Below, one piece after another: positions 8,254-17,090 of a stretch of 64,000 bases of DNA. This DNA is from Acidobacteriota bacterium. Its GTDB lineage: Bacteria > Acidobacteriota > Terriglobia > Terriglobales > Acidobacteriaceae. Numbering within the stretch: the stretch's first letter is position 1; each line of letters opens with the position of its first letter. The notes beneath the pieces were generated by a model that searched no databases, was not told the DNA's origin, and worked only from the letters and a program-made list of their open reading frames with translations. The DNA is taken from NCBI GenBank assembly GCA_021792795.1, contig JAJYUB010000003.1, positions 61,949-125,948 on the forward strand, written 5' to 3'. A program made the position numbers and the translations under genes.

Positions 8254-9780
8254 CTAGCGTGCCGTGCCCAACGCCTTTTGCACCTTGCTGTGCTTCACGC
8301 TGTAGGTGAAGTAAATCAGCAGTCCGACAAGCAGCCATGCGAGCACGACTTCTTTTGTCAATGCGGGAAGTGTCCACACCAGGTAGAGAGCTGTCACGAT
8401 GCCGCAAATTGGCACCAGCGGCACCCACGGAGTTTTGAAAGGCCGGGGCAGATCGGGCATGCGTCGCCGCAAAATCCATACCCCGGCGCAGACAATCGCG
8501 AAGGCCAGCAATGTGCCCATATTCACCAACTCCGCCAGCTTGTCGATCGGCAGCAGGGCAGGCAGAAATGCCACGATCACGCCCACCACAATGTTGGACA
8601 TATACGGGGTCCGAAATCGTGGATGGATTTTGCCGGCCCACTTCCATAAGAGTCCATCGCGCGACATGGAGAAGAAAATCCTGCTTTGCGCCAGCAGCAT
8701 GACCAGCATTACCGTGGCCAGTCCGAACACCGCGCCCACTTTGACCAGGATGCTGCCCCACGCAATGCCGGTTACGTCGATTGCGACCGCCATTGGGTCG
8801 GCCACGTTGAGCGTTCTGTAGCTCACCATTCCCGTCATGACCGCAGAGACGACAATATAGAGGAGCGTGCAAATCACCAGCGTTCCCAGAATTCCGATTG
8901 GCATGTCTCGCTGCGGATTTTTTGCTTCCTGGGCTGCGGTCGAGACCGCATCGAAGCCGATATAGGCGAAGAAAATGGAGGCAGCTCCGGCAGTGATGCC
9001 TCCGATACCAAAGCGCCCCGGCCCCTCTGAAGGTGGAATATAGGGGTGCCAGTTGATCTTCGCCAAGTGTGGATGATGCAGCAGGAATGCGATTCCGATG
9101 ACCAGAAAAACACCGACTGCGGACAGCTTGATCAGCACCATGGCCGTGTTCAGATTGGCCGACTCCTCAATGCCCACCACCAGGACCAGGGTGACAACCA
9201 GGATCGCCACGAAGGCGACCAGATTGAATACTCCCGTGACGTGTGGCATTCCAGCGGTGTTGATGCCCATGGGCAAAGAACCTATCGGCAGCCAGTGGGC
9301 TTGGTAAAAATACAGTAGATCGCCACGGGTAGTGGTAAGTTGCGGCGGGACATAAATATGGAAGTCCTGTAACAGGCTGACTAGATACCCGCTCCAGCCG
9401 GATGCAACGGTCGCCGCGCCAAACGCGTATTCCAGCACCAGGTCCCAGCCGATCATCCACGCCACAAATTCGCCCAGGGTCGCATAGCCATAGGTGTAGG
9501 CGGAGCCGGCGATTGGGATCAAAGCGGCGAACTCAGCGTAGCAAAGGCCGGCAAATGCGCAGGTAATGCCAGCCACGATAAAGCTGAGCGTGACGGCGGG
9601 ACCCGCGTGGATTGCGGCAGCTTGCCCTGTCAGTACAAAGATGCCCGCCCCGATGACTGCGCCAATGCCAAGCGTGATCAGGTTGACAGGGCCCAGCGCC
9701 CGCTTCAGCTCGTGTTCGCCCTCTTTGTGCGCTTCTGAAAGAAGCGCGGACATAGGCTTGATCGCCCCGAGTTTCGCCAT
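8254..9780 (-). CDS. APC-superfamily amino acid permease
   Basis: Inner-membrane amino acid transporter of 508 aa, close to the cationic amino acid/YfnA-like branch. The N-terminus KRALGPVNLITLGIGAVIGAGIFVLTG is the typical unwound first helix. This is followed by FAGLCYAEFAALIPIAGSAYTYGYATLGEFVAWMIGWDL and the consensus segment FFAYIGFDAVSTAAQEAKNPQRDMPIGI. About 12-14 hydrophobic segments are visible across the full length, and the final C-terminal residues are hydrophilic. The gene is monocistronic as far as can be seen: a 117-base gap separates it from thiE upstream. The substrate cannot be named from sequence. Confidence 0.9.
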   Translation of the reverse strand: MAKLGAIKPMSALLSEAHKEGEHELKRALGPVNLITLGIGAVIGAGIFVLTGQAAAIHAGPAVTLSFIVAGITCAFAGLCYAEFAALIPIAGSAYTYGYATLGEFVAWMIGWDLVLEYAFGAATVASGWSGYLVSLLQDFHIYVPPQLTTTRGDLLYFYQAHWLPIGSLPMGINTAGMPHVTGVFNLVAFVAILVVTLVLVVGIEESANLNTAMVLIKLSAVGVFLVIGIAFLLHHPHLAKINWHPYIPPSEGPGRFGIGGITAGAASIFFAYIGFDAVSTAAQEAKNPQRDMPIGILGTLVICTLLYIVVSAVMTGMVSYRTLNVADPMAVAIDVTGIAWGSILVKVGAVFGLATVMLVMLLAQSRIFFSMSRDGLLWKWAGKIHPRFRTPYMSNIVVGVIVAFLPALLPIDKLAELVNMGTLLAFAIVCAGVWILRRRMPDLPRPFKTPWVPLVPICGIVTALYLVWTLPALTKEVVLAWLLVGLLIYFTYSVKHSKVQKALGTAR

Positions 9781-9897
9781 CGTAAGAGCTTTCTCCCGAT
9801 GTTTCTATGCAATCTGAACGCACATCAACCGATTGAACAGCAAGGCTTGTGTAGCTCGATAGTACCGTAAGCCGAGATTTCCTAGTAGCGAGCGATC

Positions 9898-10551
9898 TCA
9901 GCCCAGCAACGCGAGAAATTCCTCGGCGAGCCGACGCGGGTTTTCTACGTCTACGTCTGCGTTTCCATTGTGGCCCACAGGCAGCAAGTCGGAAATCACG
10001 GCAAGGGAGTCCGCTCCGGCATCGAGCACGCTGCGGCAATTCTTGCGCGTTATGCCTCCAATCGCCACCAGCGGCTTGGCGGTCCGGGCGCGCGCTGCCT
10101 TCAGTCCGATCAGTCCCACCGTGGGGTCTGGATGCAATTTCGATGCGGTCGGGAAGATCGGACCATACGCAATGTAGTCGCAGCTTGTCTGGTCGGCTTC
10201 GACCACTTGCTCGGCGGAGTTTGTCGACACGCCAACCCATCGCGTGCTGCCAACGATTTTCCTGGCGTCTTCCGCGGACACATCGCTCTGACCTACATGG
10301 ACGCCATCGAAGCTGGTGAGCAGGGCAAGGTCTGGCCGGTCATTGAAAATGAGCCGCACATCTCCGCCCGCCGGAAATAGTTCGCGTAGCAGGGCGGCAT
10401 CGTGCAGCATCTCCCGCGCAGTGCCTTGTTTGTTGCGGTACTGTACCAGCGTCGCTCCGGCTGCACGCCAATCCACGGCCACCGACGCGATATCCAGCGA
10501 ACGAGCGGCGAGCAGGTCAATGTCCAGGATAGGGTAGAGGCGGGCAAGCAT
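9898..10551 (-). CDS. thiE: Thiamine-phosphate synthase
   Basis: Couples the pyrimidine pyrophosphate (HMP-PP) and thiazole phosphate to give thiamine monophosphate. It is 217 aa, normal for the family, with TIM-barrel motifs QYRNKQ (residues 37-42), the NDRPDLAL segment, GVHVGQSD, YIAYGPIFPTASK and AIGGIT near the end. The gene starts 5 bases after the accC stop on the same strand, so it is probably translated from the accBC message. No TPP riboswitch was seen ahead of it. Joining thiE to fatty-acid genes is unusual functionally but is simply read-through arrangement here. Confidence 0.92.
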   Translation of the reverse strand: MLARLYPILDIDLLAARSLDIASVAVDWRAAGATLVQYRNKQGTAREMLHDAALLRELFPAGGDVRLIFNDRPDLALLTSFDGVHVGQSDVSAEDARKIVGSTRWVGVSTNSAEQVVEADQTSCDYIAYGPIFPTASKLHPDPTVGLIGLKAARARTAKPLVAIGGITRKNCRSVLDAGADSLAVISDLLPVGHNGNADVDVENPRRLAEEFLALLG

Positions 10552-10556
10552 ATCGA

Positions 10557-11927
10557 CTACTGCGCGGATTCCCGGCGCAACTTCTCCCGCTCGAAGAATC
10601 GTTCCATGAATTTTGTGTCGAACGCGCCGACCCGAAAGTCTTCATCCGCAAAAATACGCTGATGCAATGGGATGGTGGTATGGATTCCCTCCACCACAAA
10701 CATGCTCAACGCCCGCTCCATGCGCGCCACCGCTTCCGCGCGGCTCGTTCCATGCACAATCAGCTTCGCGATCAGCGAATCGTAATACGGCGGCACGATC
10801 CCTTCGGCATACTGCGCCGTGTCGACGCGCACGCCGTTGCCGCCGGGCAGGTTAAATACGCTGATTTTGCCCGCAGAAGGCGTGAATTTTTCCGGGTGCT
10901 CCGCGTTGATGCGACACTCGATCGCATGACCGCGCATTTCGATCGGTCGGGTGACGATCTCGCTCAGTTTTTCTCCGGCGGCAATGCGAAATTGCGCCTT
11001 CACCAGGTCCACGCCAGTCACCAATTCCGTGACAGGGTGCTCTACCTGAATCCGCGTATTCATCTCGATGAAGTACAGCTTGCCGTCTTCATCCATCAGG
11101 AATTCCACGGTGCCGGCGTTCATATAGCCGATGGTCTCCAGGCATCGTTTCAGCGTTGCCCCAATCTCTTCGCGCATCTTCGGCGTCACTTGCAGGGAAG
11201 GCGATTCTTCAATCAGTTTCTGGTGCCGCCGCTGAATGGAGCATTCCCGTTCCCCCAGAGACATCACGTTTCCGTGTTCGTCCGCCAGGACCTGAAATTC
11301 AATGTGGCGCGGTCTCTCGATGAATTTCTCCATATAAAGGTCGCCATTGCCAAAGGCATTTTGCGCCTCGGTGCGCGCCGCGCGAAAGAAATTCGGCAGC
11401 TCCTCTGGGCTGCGCACAACACGCATTCCACGCCCGCCGCCGCCGGCGGAGGCTTTCAGAATCACCGGGTAGCCGATCTGCCGCGCCCAGTCCAACGCTT
11501 CCTCTTCGCTTTGGATCACGCCTTCAGAGCCGGGAAGGATCGGCACTTTTGCCTTCTTCATCGACATGCGCGCTTTTTCTTTTTCGCCCATCAGCCGCGT
11601 CACTTCCGGCGGCGGTCCAATGAACTTAATGTTCGAGGCGCGACAGACCTCGGCGAAATTCGCATTCTCGCTCAGCAGTCCGTACCCGGGATGGATGGCA
11701 TCCACATCGGCTATTTCCGCCGCGCTGATCACGGCGGGAACATTCAGGTAACTGTCGGCGGAACGAGGCGGGCCAATACAGATCGCTTCGTCGGCGAAAC
11801 GGACGTGGAGCGAATTTCGATCGGCTTCGCTATAAATCGCGACCGTGCGAATGCCCATTTCTTTGCACGCGCTGATGATGCGCAGTGCGATTTCGCCGCG
11901 GTTGGCGATAAGGACTTTTCGGAACAT
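10557..11927 (-). CDS. accC: Acetyl-CoA carboxylase, biotin carboxylase subunit
   Basis: ATP-dependent carboxylation of biotin on AccB, the first half-reaction of malonyl-CoA synthesis. The open frame extends upstream to 12053, but the start is placed at 11927 because the family N-terminus [18 protein letters not shown] begins there and GAGG lies just ahead. The product is 456 aa. Visible are the N-terminal BC domain, ATP-grasp loop [50 protein letters not shown] (catalytic region) and the C-terminal domain [11 protein letters not shown]. Downstream of accB with about 70 bases between, and followed closely by thiE. Confidence 0.95.
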   Translation of the reverse strand: MFRKVLIANRGEIALRIISACKEMGIRTVAIYSEADRNSLHVRFADEAICIGPPRSADSYLNVPAVISAAEIADVDAIHPGYGLLSENANFAEVCRASNIKFIGPPPEVTRLMGEKEKARMSMKKAKVPILPGSEGVIQSEEEALDWARQIGYPVILKASAGGGGRGMRVVRSPEELPNFFRAARTEAQNAFGNGDLYMEKFIERPRHIEFQVLADEHGNVMSLGERECSIQRRHQKLIEESPSLQVTPKMREEIGATLKRCLETIGYMNAGTVEFLMDEDGKLYFIEMNTRIQVEHPVTELVTGVDLVKAQFRIAAGEKLSEIVTRPIEMRGHAIECRINAEHPEKFTPSAGKISVFNLPGGNGVRVDTAQYAEGIVPPYYDSLIAKLIVHGTSRAEAVARMERALSMFVVEGIHTTIPLHQRIFADEDFRVGAFDTKFMERFFEREKLRRESAQ

Positions 11928-12000
11928 AAACCTCAACTCTGTGAAGGTGTTGAATTCTAGGGAATTTGTGAATCGCATGGCCCGGCACTCCGGGCGTAAC

Positions 12001-12522
12001 CTAGCGCCGGCGAACGGCAAACAGAGGCTGGCCGTACTCCACGGGCTGCCCACTCGCCACCATGCGCTTCACCACTTCTCCGGCCACATCCGACTCAATT
12101 TCATTCATCAGTTTCATCGCTTCCACGATGCAGACCACTTGTCCAGATTCAACCTGGTCTCCCACTTTGATATAAGGTTCTGCGCCCGGCGCGGACGCTT
12201 CATAGAAGGTCCCAACGATCGGAGACTTGATAATATGCAGGCCAGCCTCTTCTCCCGCCGTGGACAATTCCACCGCCGAAGGACCGGCGCTTACATTCGA
12301 AAGATGGGCGGGTGCAGCGACTGCGGCGGGGGATGCAGCCGGTGCGTACTGCAGCAGATGGCTCAATTGGCCCAGGTCTACATTATTGCCCGCGGAACGG
12401 CCTTGGCCGGCAAAGCTAAGGCGGACTTTCAGGCCCTCCTGCTCCAACTCGAATTCGCCCACTTCCTGCTGCTTGAGAAATTCGATAAGGTCTTTCAACG
12501 ATTGCAATTGTCCGGCATTCAT
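12001..12522 (-). CDS. accB: Biotin carboxyl carrier protein of acetyl-CoA carboxylase
   Basis: Carries the biotin that shuttles carboxyl groups between AccC and the carboxyltransferase. It is 173 aa from the chosen ATG at 12522, which follows an AAGGAG. A GTG at 12549 would add nine residues and put that ribosome site inside the gene. The N-terminal helical region [19 protein letters not shown] is family-typical. A Pro/Ala-rich linker follows (about 55-85), then the biotinyl domain with VEAMKLMNE, biotinylated Lys at residue 137. It lies between the M24 peptidase and accC, the widespread order pepP/pepQ-accB-accC. Confidence 0.93.
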   Translation of the reverse strand: MNAGQLQSLKDLIEFLKQQEVGEFELEQEGLKVRLSFAGQGRSAGNNVDLGQLSHLLQYAPAASPAAVAAPAHLSNVSAGPSAVELSTAGEEAGLHIIKSPIVGTFYEASAPGAEPYIKVGDQVESGQVVCIVEAMKLMNEIESDVAGEVVKRMVASGQPVEYGQPLFAVRRR

Positions 12523-12659
12523 AAGTTTCACGTGCTCCTTAACAGGCACTCAAACGATTCCATTGCGTCCTTGCAAGTATAGTGGTTTCTGCCGTCCATG
12601 GTTGCATCCAGGACCCCGAAATAGCAATGGGCGGAGGTAAAATTCCGGAAGCTGCGGAC

Positions 12660-13784
12660 TTACATCTCAATCCACGCTTTCGTCGCCGGAGTCAGGATTT
12701 CCGCTCCGCTGCGGGTGACCAGCGCCATGTCTTCAATCCGCGCGCCAAAACGGCCGGGCAAATAGACGCCGGGTTCAATTGTAATCACCATCCCGGCTTT
12801 CAGCGTCTGCTGCTGCTGCGCAGCGATGCGCGGGCCTTCGTGTATCTCCAGACCCACGCCATGGCCGGTTGAATGGGTAAAGAAATCGGCCAATTTTGCG
12901 CGCCGTAATACGCTTCGCGCAGCTTCGTCGACTTCGCCGCACTGGACTCCCGGCCTGACGGCGGCAATGGCCGCGAACTGCGCCTCCAGGACCGCTTCAT
13001 AGGCATCGCGTTCAGCCGCCGTGGCCCGGCCCAGGTGTACCGTGCGCGTCATATCGGAGCAATACCCCTTGAGCATCACGCCAAAGTCGAGCACGACAAA
13101 TCCCCGGCGCGGCATGCGCTGCCCGGTTGCGTTCCCGTGCGGCAACGCAGAACGCGCCCCGCTGGCCACAATGGTCTCAAACGACATGCCCTCCGCCCCC
13201 GCCATGCGTGCGGCGAATTCAAGATGCGCGGCCACGTCTATTTCACGTTTTCCTGCTTCGATCTGCGTCAGCAGGTCCTCAAACAGGCGGCAGCCCAGTT
13301 GCGCCGCCGCTCGGATTCGTCCAATTTCCTCGACGTCCTTGGTCTCGCGAAGCCCCGCAGCCAAAGGCGGAACAGGCTGGAAGAAACTGCGCCGCTGTTT
13401 GCCGGGGATCCATTGGCGCAGCATATCCAGCGTTGCCACAGTGGTGTGCTCTGCGTCGAACGCGCAACGGCGCACGCCGGCATCTACCATCCAGGCGCAG
13501 GCTTCTCGCAAGATTGGCCCCTGCGCAATCGCCACGCCCGCATGTTTTGTTTCCTGTTTGGCTTGCTGAATGTATCGGCCATCGGTAAACATCACCGGTT
13601 TCGGAACGCGCAAGCGCCGCCACGTCTTGCCTGGACTTGGCCGCTCCAGCGGCAAAACCAGGGCCGCGTTCGATCCGGTAAATCCGGTTAAATATCGCAC
13701 ATCGATGGGATGCGTAATCAGCATCGCGTCCGCTTTGGGGCTTGCGGACTGCAGCGCGGCAGACAGCTTCTTCAATCGGAGCAT
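12660..13784 (-). CDS. M24-family aminopeptidase (Xaa-Pro peptidase type)
   Basis: Metal-dependent cytosolic peptidase probably acting on Xaa-Pro N-termini or dipeptides; 374 aa. It has the N-terminal creatinase-like domain (THPIDVRYLTGFTGSNAALVL) and the pita-bread catalytic domain. Metal ligands are visible in VVLDFGVMLKGYCSDMTRTVHLG (two Asp), HSTGHGVGLEIHEGP (His), GMVITIEPGVYLPG (Glu) and GARIEDMALVT (Glu). It is the first gene of the run leading to accB and accC on the minus strand. PepP and PepQ cannot be told apart reliably, so no symbol is given. Confidence 0.9.
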   Translation of the reverse strand: MLRLKKLSAALQSASPKADAMLITHPIDVRYLTGFTGSNAALVLPLERPSPGKTWRRLRVPKPVMFTDGRYIQQAKQETKHAGVAIAQGPILREACAWMVDAGVRRCAFDAEHTTVATLDMLRQWIPGKQRRSFFQPVPPLAAGLRETKDVEEIGRIRAAAQLGCRLFEDLLTQIEAGKREIDVAAHLEFAARMAGAEGMSFETIVASGARSALPHGNATGQRMPRRGFVVLDFGVMLKGYCSDMTRTVHLGRATAAERDAYEAVLEAQFAAIAAVRPGVQCGEVDEAARSVLRRAKLADFFTHSTGHGVGLEIHEGPRIAAQQQQTLKAGMVITIEPGVYLPGRFGARIEDMALVTRSGAEILTPATKAWIEM

Positions 13785-13826
13785 ACGTTTTGGTTATAGT
13801 ATCCGGCAGTGCTGAAGGCTGAATCT

Positions 13827-15035
13827 CTACTGGGACTTCCCGTTTGTCTCGCTGGTCAACTGGCGGATCAGGTCCACTTCATGCTGACGATAGGGTTTGC
13901 CGTCCGGGTAGAAAACATCATGGAACCAGATCGTCGGCTTTTCCAGGACGTACGGCCGCTGCCATGAATCCCACGGCAGGTTCGTCTGCGTCTTGCCGTT
14001 GACCAGTCCCCAGTTGATCGCAGCGACGCGATACTTCATCGCGATGGGAAGGACCGTATCGAAGGTGCTGCCCGCGCTCCGCGCCATATATTCCGTGCAG
14101 AAGATGGGGCGATGATAGCCCTGCAGTTCCAGGACCTTCTTTTCAAATTCCTCGGGCCAGCCGTAATTATGAAACGACAGGATGTCCGACTCGCCAATTT
14201 GGATTTTTTGCACCGGCTTCAGCTTGGAGAAGTCATTCCAGTCGCCATAGAACACCCCACTGGTCAGCGGCTGGATCGGATGCTGCGACCGTGCCCATGC
14301 GAACACCTGTGGCAGCAGCTCCGCTACCAAGCCATTCTTTCCTTTTTCGCTCTGGATCTTGCCATAACTATCGTCGTTGCCATTGTCGGGTTCATTCCAA
14401 AGGTCCCACGCCAATATGCGCGGATCGTTCGCGAACGCGCCCACAACTCCCTTCACGTAGCCTTCCAGTCGCGGGTACTGCGCAGGGTCGGCCAGCGCCG
14501 TCATGCCGGGACCCTGCACCCAACCGGAATTGTGGACGCCAGGAATGGGAGGATGCTGCGGCCCCAGCTTCGGATAAGGCTCCCAGCAGGAATCGAACAG
14601 CACAAAAACAGGCCGGATCTTGTGCTTGTTCGCAATCGTCAGAAACGTGTTGATCCGCTGCTGAAATCCCGCTGGATCCTGCTGCCATAGCAGGTCATGC
14701 AAGAAAACTCGCATGGTATTCATGCCGATGGCCTGGGCCCATCCCAACTCCTGGTCGATTTCCTGCGGGTCAAACGTCGCCGCCTGCCACATCTCCAACT
14801 GGTTGATGGCGTCCCGCGGGATGTAATCTGCGCCAACCGGCCACGGCTGTTTCGCATACCAGGCGTTCGCCTGGGCTTCGCTCCACCGGGCAGGCTGGGC
14901 GGAATCACTGCTTTGCGCGGCGGCAGCGGGGTCGCTTTGTCGGCTGGCAGGCATGTTGCTTTGTGCGATACTCACGACGGGCACAAGCAACAGCACCGCC
15001 GAAATCATCAAGGGAAAGCCTACGGATCGTCGCAT
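13827..15035 (-). CDS. Secreted TIM-barrel glycoside hydrolase (GH5/cellulase-like)
   Basis: Exported hydrolase of 402 aa; exact family uncertain. The signal peptide is MRRSVGFPLMISAVLLLVPV with cleavage near SIAQS, followed by a low-complexity Ala/Ser/Gln linker to about residue 48. The barrel has a strand-1 motif NTMRVFLHDLLW, a strand-4 motif ILAWDLWNEPDN with candidate acid/base Glu 215, and a strand-7 motif PIFCTEYMAR with candidate nucleophile Glu 315. The spacing fits a retaining clan-A enzyme. Proteins like this are often labelled cellulase or beta-xylanase without proof. It lies 42 bases upstream of the M24 peptidase on the same strand, probably by chance. A sugar transporter starts divergently on the other side. 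Confidence 0.75.
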   Translation of the reverse strand: MRRSVGFPLMISAVLLLVPVVSIAQSNMPASRQSDPAAAAQSSDSAQPARWSEAQANAWYAKQPWPVGADYIPRDAINQLEMWQAATFDPQEIDQELGWAQAIGMNTMRVFLHDLLWQQDPAGFQQRINTFLTIANKHKIRPVFVLFDSCWEPYPKLGPQHPPIPGVHNSGWVQGPGMTALADPAQYPRLEGYVKGVVGAFANDPRILAWDLWNEPDNGNDDSYGKIQSEKGKNGLVAELLPQVFAWARSQHPIQPLTSGVFYGDWNDFSKLKPVQKIQIGESDILSFHNYGWPEEFEKKVLELQGYHRPIFCTEYMARSAGSTFDTVLPIAMKYRVAAINWGLVNGKTQTNLPWDSWQRPYVLEKPTIWFHDVFYPDGKPYRQHEVDLIRQLTSETNGKSQ

Positions 15036-15503
15036 AATGGAATGTGCTTTACGAATTGAACTTTACGTCAGGAACGGTGTGGGTGCAAATTTGTTCCGGC
15101 AAGCAGGCGAACAGGCGCGTTTGGAAAGAGAAAATGGTCCCGTCGAGTTGCAACTTCGTGGGCCGGAGCATCGATGTAAATCCTGTTCTCAGAGTGTGCC
15201 GCTGGCGGGGCCTTCGGCGATTTCAGGTTCCGATCGGTTGGCGTTAGGCGAAGGATGCACCCGGATTTGTGCATCTATTAGGCATCGCTCCCGGTGGAAG
15301 GCGAATCGGATGGCGCGACACCGAGCGTCGTCGGCCGCCTGCATCTCATCGGTCCGAAAGCGACAGTCGCCTTACTGCTGCAACGACAGATGGCATCGTA
15401 GGGCCTGAAGTTCGCGCGCATCGAAGAACTGCCAGGATCAGGTATGCTGCTCATGGGCCGACTCGCCAGCCCACAACGTATCTTGTGTCCCCAGAACTAG
15501 ACC
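15036..15503. other. Intergenic stretch, nothing recognised
   Basis: The first 468 bases of the 666-base gap between the secreted hydrolase and the sugar transporter. No frame here shows a ribosome site plus a family motif. The rest of the gap is filled by the palindromic element at 15504-15661. Confidence 0.4.
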
Positions 15504-15661
15504 GGATTTACAGGTTCCGTAGTTGAAGGAGAGTTGGTCATTCTGAGCGAAGCGAAGAATCCAGAGTGTGACAGCAGCGTGGACGAGGCAGATGTTCTCT
15601 GGATTCTTCGCTTCGCTCAGAATGACTCCCATTCAGATTCGACTACGCCAACTGTAAATCT
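15504..15661. repeat. MITE-like palindromic element of the TCATTCTGA family
   Basis: Core: two perfect 30-base inverted arms (15537-15566 and 15597-15626; GTCATTCTGAGCG at the outer end, CCAGAG at the inner end) around a 30-base centre. The pairing continues outward imperfectly (TTCCGTAGTTGAA against TTCGACTACGCCAA) to matching tips GGATTTACAG (15504) and CTGTAAATCT (15652-15661). The whole unit is about 157 bases with no coding capacity. Related pieces occur at 24305 and 63110. Confidence 0.7.
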
Positions 15662-15701
15662 GTTTTAAAGACTCATCGACCGGTCCACGCGGAGGCCAAT
15701 T

Positions 15702-17081
15702 TTGTCATCTCCAGAATCGCGCAGCACCAAACCGGCAACCAGCCGCTTTGTCACCATGGTCTCAGCCATCTCCGCGCTGGCCGGGCTGCTGTTCGGCTAC
15801 GACACCGGCGTCATCTCGGGAGCGATTCTCTTCGTCCGAAAAGATTTCCTGCTCTCGACCGTCCAGGAAGAAGTCGTCGTCGCGGCCGTTCTTTTGGGCG
15901 CGGTGGCGGGCGCCTCCTTCGGCGGCAAGTTGGCGGACCGCTTCGGGCGCCGCAAATTGCTCATCCAGGTCGCGATTCTGTTCATCGTCGGCGCCATCGG
16001 CACCGCTCTCGCTCCCACGCCAACCTGGCTCGCGATCGGCCGCGTGGTGGTCGGCGTTGCCATCGGAATCGCATCGTTTACCGCGCCACTCTATATCTCC
16101 GAAGTTTCGCCGCCCGCCATTCGCGGCAAATTGGTTTCGCTGAACCAACTGATGATTACGATTGGCATCGTGGTTTCGTACCTGGCCGACTATGGACTGG
16201 CAAACTCGGAGGCCTGGAGTTGGATGTTTGGCCTGGCCGCCATTCCGGCGCTGATTTTGCTCATCGGTCTCATGTTTGTCCCGGAAAGTCCGCGCTGGCT
16301 GATGGGCCGATCGCAGGACGATCAGGCTCGCGCCGTGTTGCAAAAGGTCCGCGAGTCCAGTGACGTAAGCGCGGAGCTGGCCGAGATCAAAGCCGACTTA
16401 AGCCTGCAGGAAGGAGGCTGGCGCGAGTTGCTGAACGCTTCTTTGCGGCGCCCGCTCATCATTGGTATTGGGCTGGCAGCTTTCCAGCAGTTCACCGGCA
16501 TCAACACCGTCATTTATTACGCGCCAACAATTTTTCAGTTGGCTGGACTTCACTCGGCTTCGGCGGCAATTTTGGCTACTGTCGGCGTCGGCGTCGTCAA
16601 TGTATTGCTGACCGTTGTTGCATTGCGGTTGCTTGATCGCGTCGGGCGACGTCCGCTTCTCCTCTACGGCCTGGTGGGGATGGTCCTCAGCCTTGGGGTC
16701 CTCGGCGCGGCATTTCTCTTCGCCAGCTCGTCGAGTATCGTTGCATGGCTCGCCGTGATCAGCCTTGCGGTATACGTGGCCTGCTTTGCCATCGGACTGG
16801 GGCCGGTCTTCTGGCTGCTGATCTCGGAAATCTATCCCCTCAAGATTCGCGGTCGTGCGATGGGCGTCGCCACCATGATGAACTGGGGCTCCAATCTAAT
16901 CGTTGCGCTGACGTTTCTCAGCTTGCTGCATTCTCTGGGACGCCCCGCAACTTTCTGGCTGTACGCCGTCATCGGCATTGTCGCCTGGCTCTTCGTCTAT
17001 CGGCTTGTGCCGGAGACAAAAGGCCGCACCCTGGAAGAAATTGACGCAAGTTGGCACGCCGTCGGCAAGCAAAAGAAATAA
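15702..17081 (+). CDS. Sugar porter of the major facilitator superfamily
   Basis: Inner-membrane sugar/H+ symporter type, 459 aa, 12 predicted membrane helices. Sugar-porter signatures are present: LLFGYDTGVISGAIL in TM1, GGKLADRFGRRKLL after TM2, VPESPRWLM after TM6, AFQQFTGINTVIYYAP in TM7, RVGRRPLLL and PETKGRTLEEI at the C-terminus. The start is TTG 15702 with GGAGG at 15691-15695, six bases of spacing. It may serve the carbohydrate genes around it, since the secreted hydrolase is divergent on its left. Its stop codon abuts the stop codon of the convergent peptidase gene without any gap. Confidence 0.92.
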   Translation: MSSPESRSTKPATSRFVTMVSAISALAGLLFGYDTGVISGAILFVRKDFLLSTVQEEVVVAAVLLGAVAGASFGGKLADRFGRRKLLIQVAILFIVGAIGTALAPTPTWLAIGRVVVGVAIGIASFTAPLYISEVSPPAIRGKLVSLNQLMITIGIVVSYLADYGLANSEAWSWMFGLAAIPALILLIGLMFVPESPRWLMGRSQDDQARAVLQKVRESSDVSAELAEIKADLSLQEGGWRELLNASLRRPLIIGIGLAAFQQFTGINTVIYYAPTIFQLAGLHSASAAILATVGVGVVNVLLTVVALRLLDRVGRRPLLLYGLVGMVLSLGVLGAAFLFASSSSIVAWLAVISLAVYVACFAIGLGPVFWLLISEIYPLKIRGRAMGVATMMNWGSNLIVALTFLSLLHSLGRPATFWLYAVIGIVAWLFVYRLVPETKGRTLEEIDASWHAVGKQKK

Positions 17082-17090
17082 TTATTTCTT
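17073..17090. terminator. 18-base perfect palindrome spanning two convergent stop codons
   Basis: AAGAAATAATTATTTCTT forms a perfect palindrome centred exactly between the TAA of the sugar porter and the TAA of the M28 peptidase, so both genes end in the same nine bases. It is AT-rich with no loop. It could still act as a weak two-way terminator, or may be only a consequence of two KK-stop endings. Confidence 0.3.

Noticed and set aside
9898..10551. TPP riboswitch upstream of thiE
   Set aside because: thiE follows accC by only five bases, and no THI-box-like structure is visible upstream of the run.
10662..11960. 432-aa plus-strand frame opposite accC
   Set aside because: Exact antisense shadow of a well-supported biotin carboxylase gene; His/Arg-rich composition typical of shadow frames.
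15537..15626. Reading the 30-bp inverted repeat as a rho-independent terminator
   Set aside because: The stem is too long and matched with a 30-base centre, lacks a T tract, and the sequence recurs elsewhere, so a repeat element fits better.
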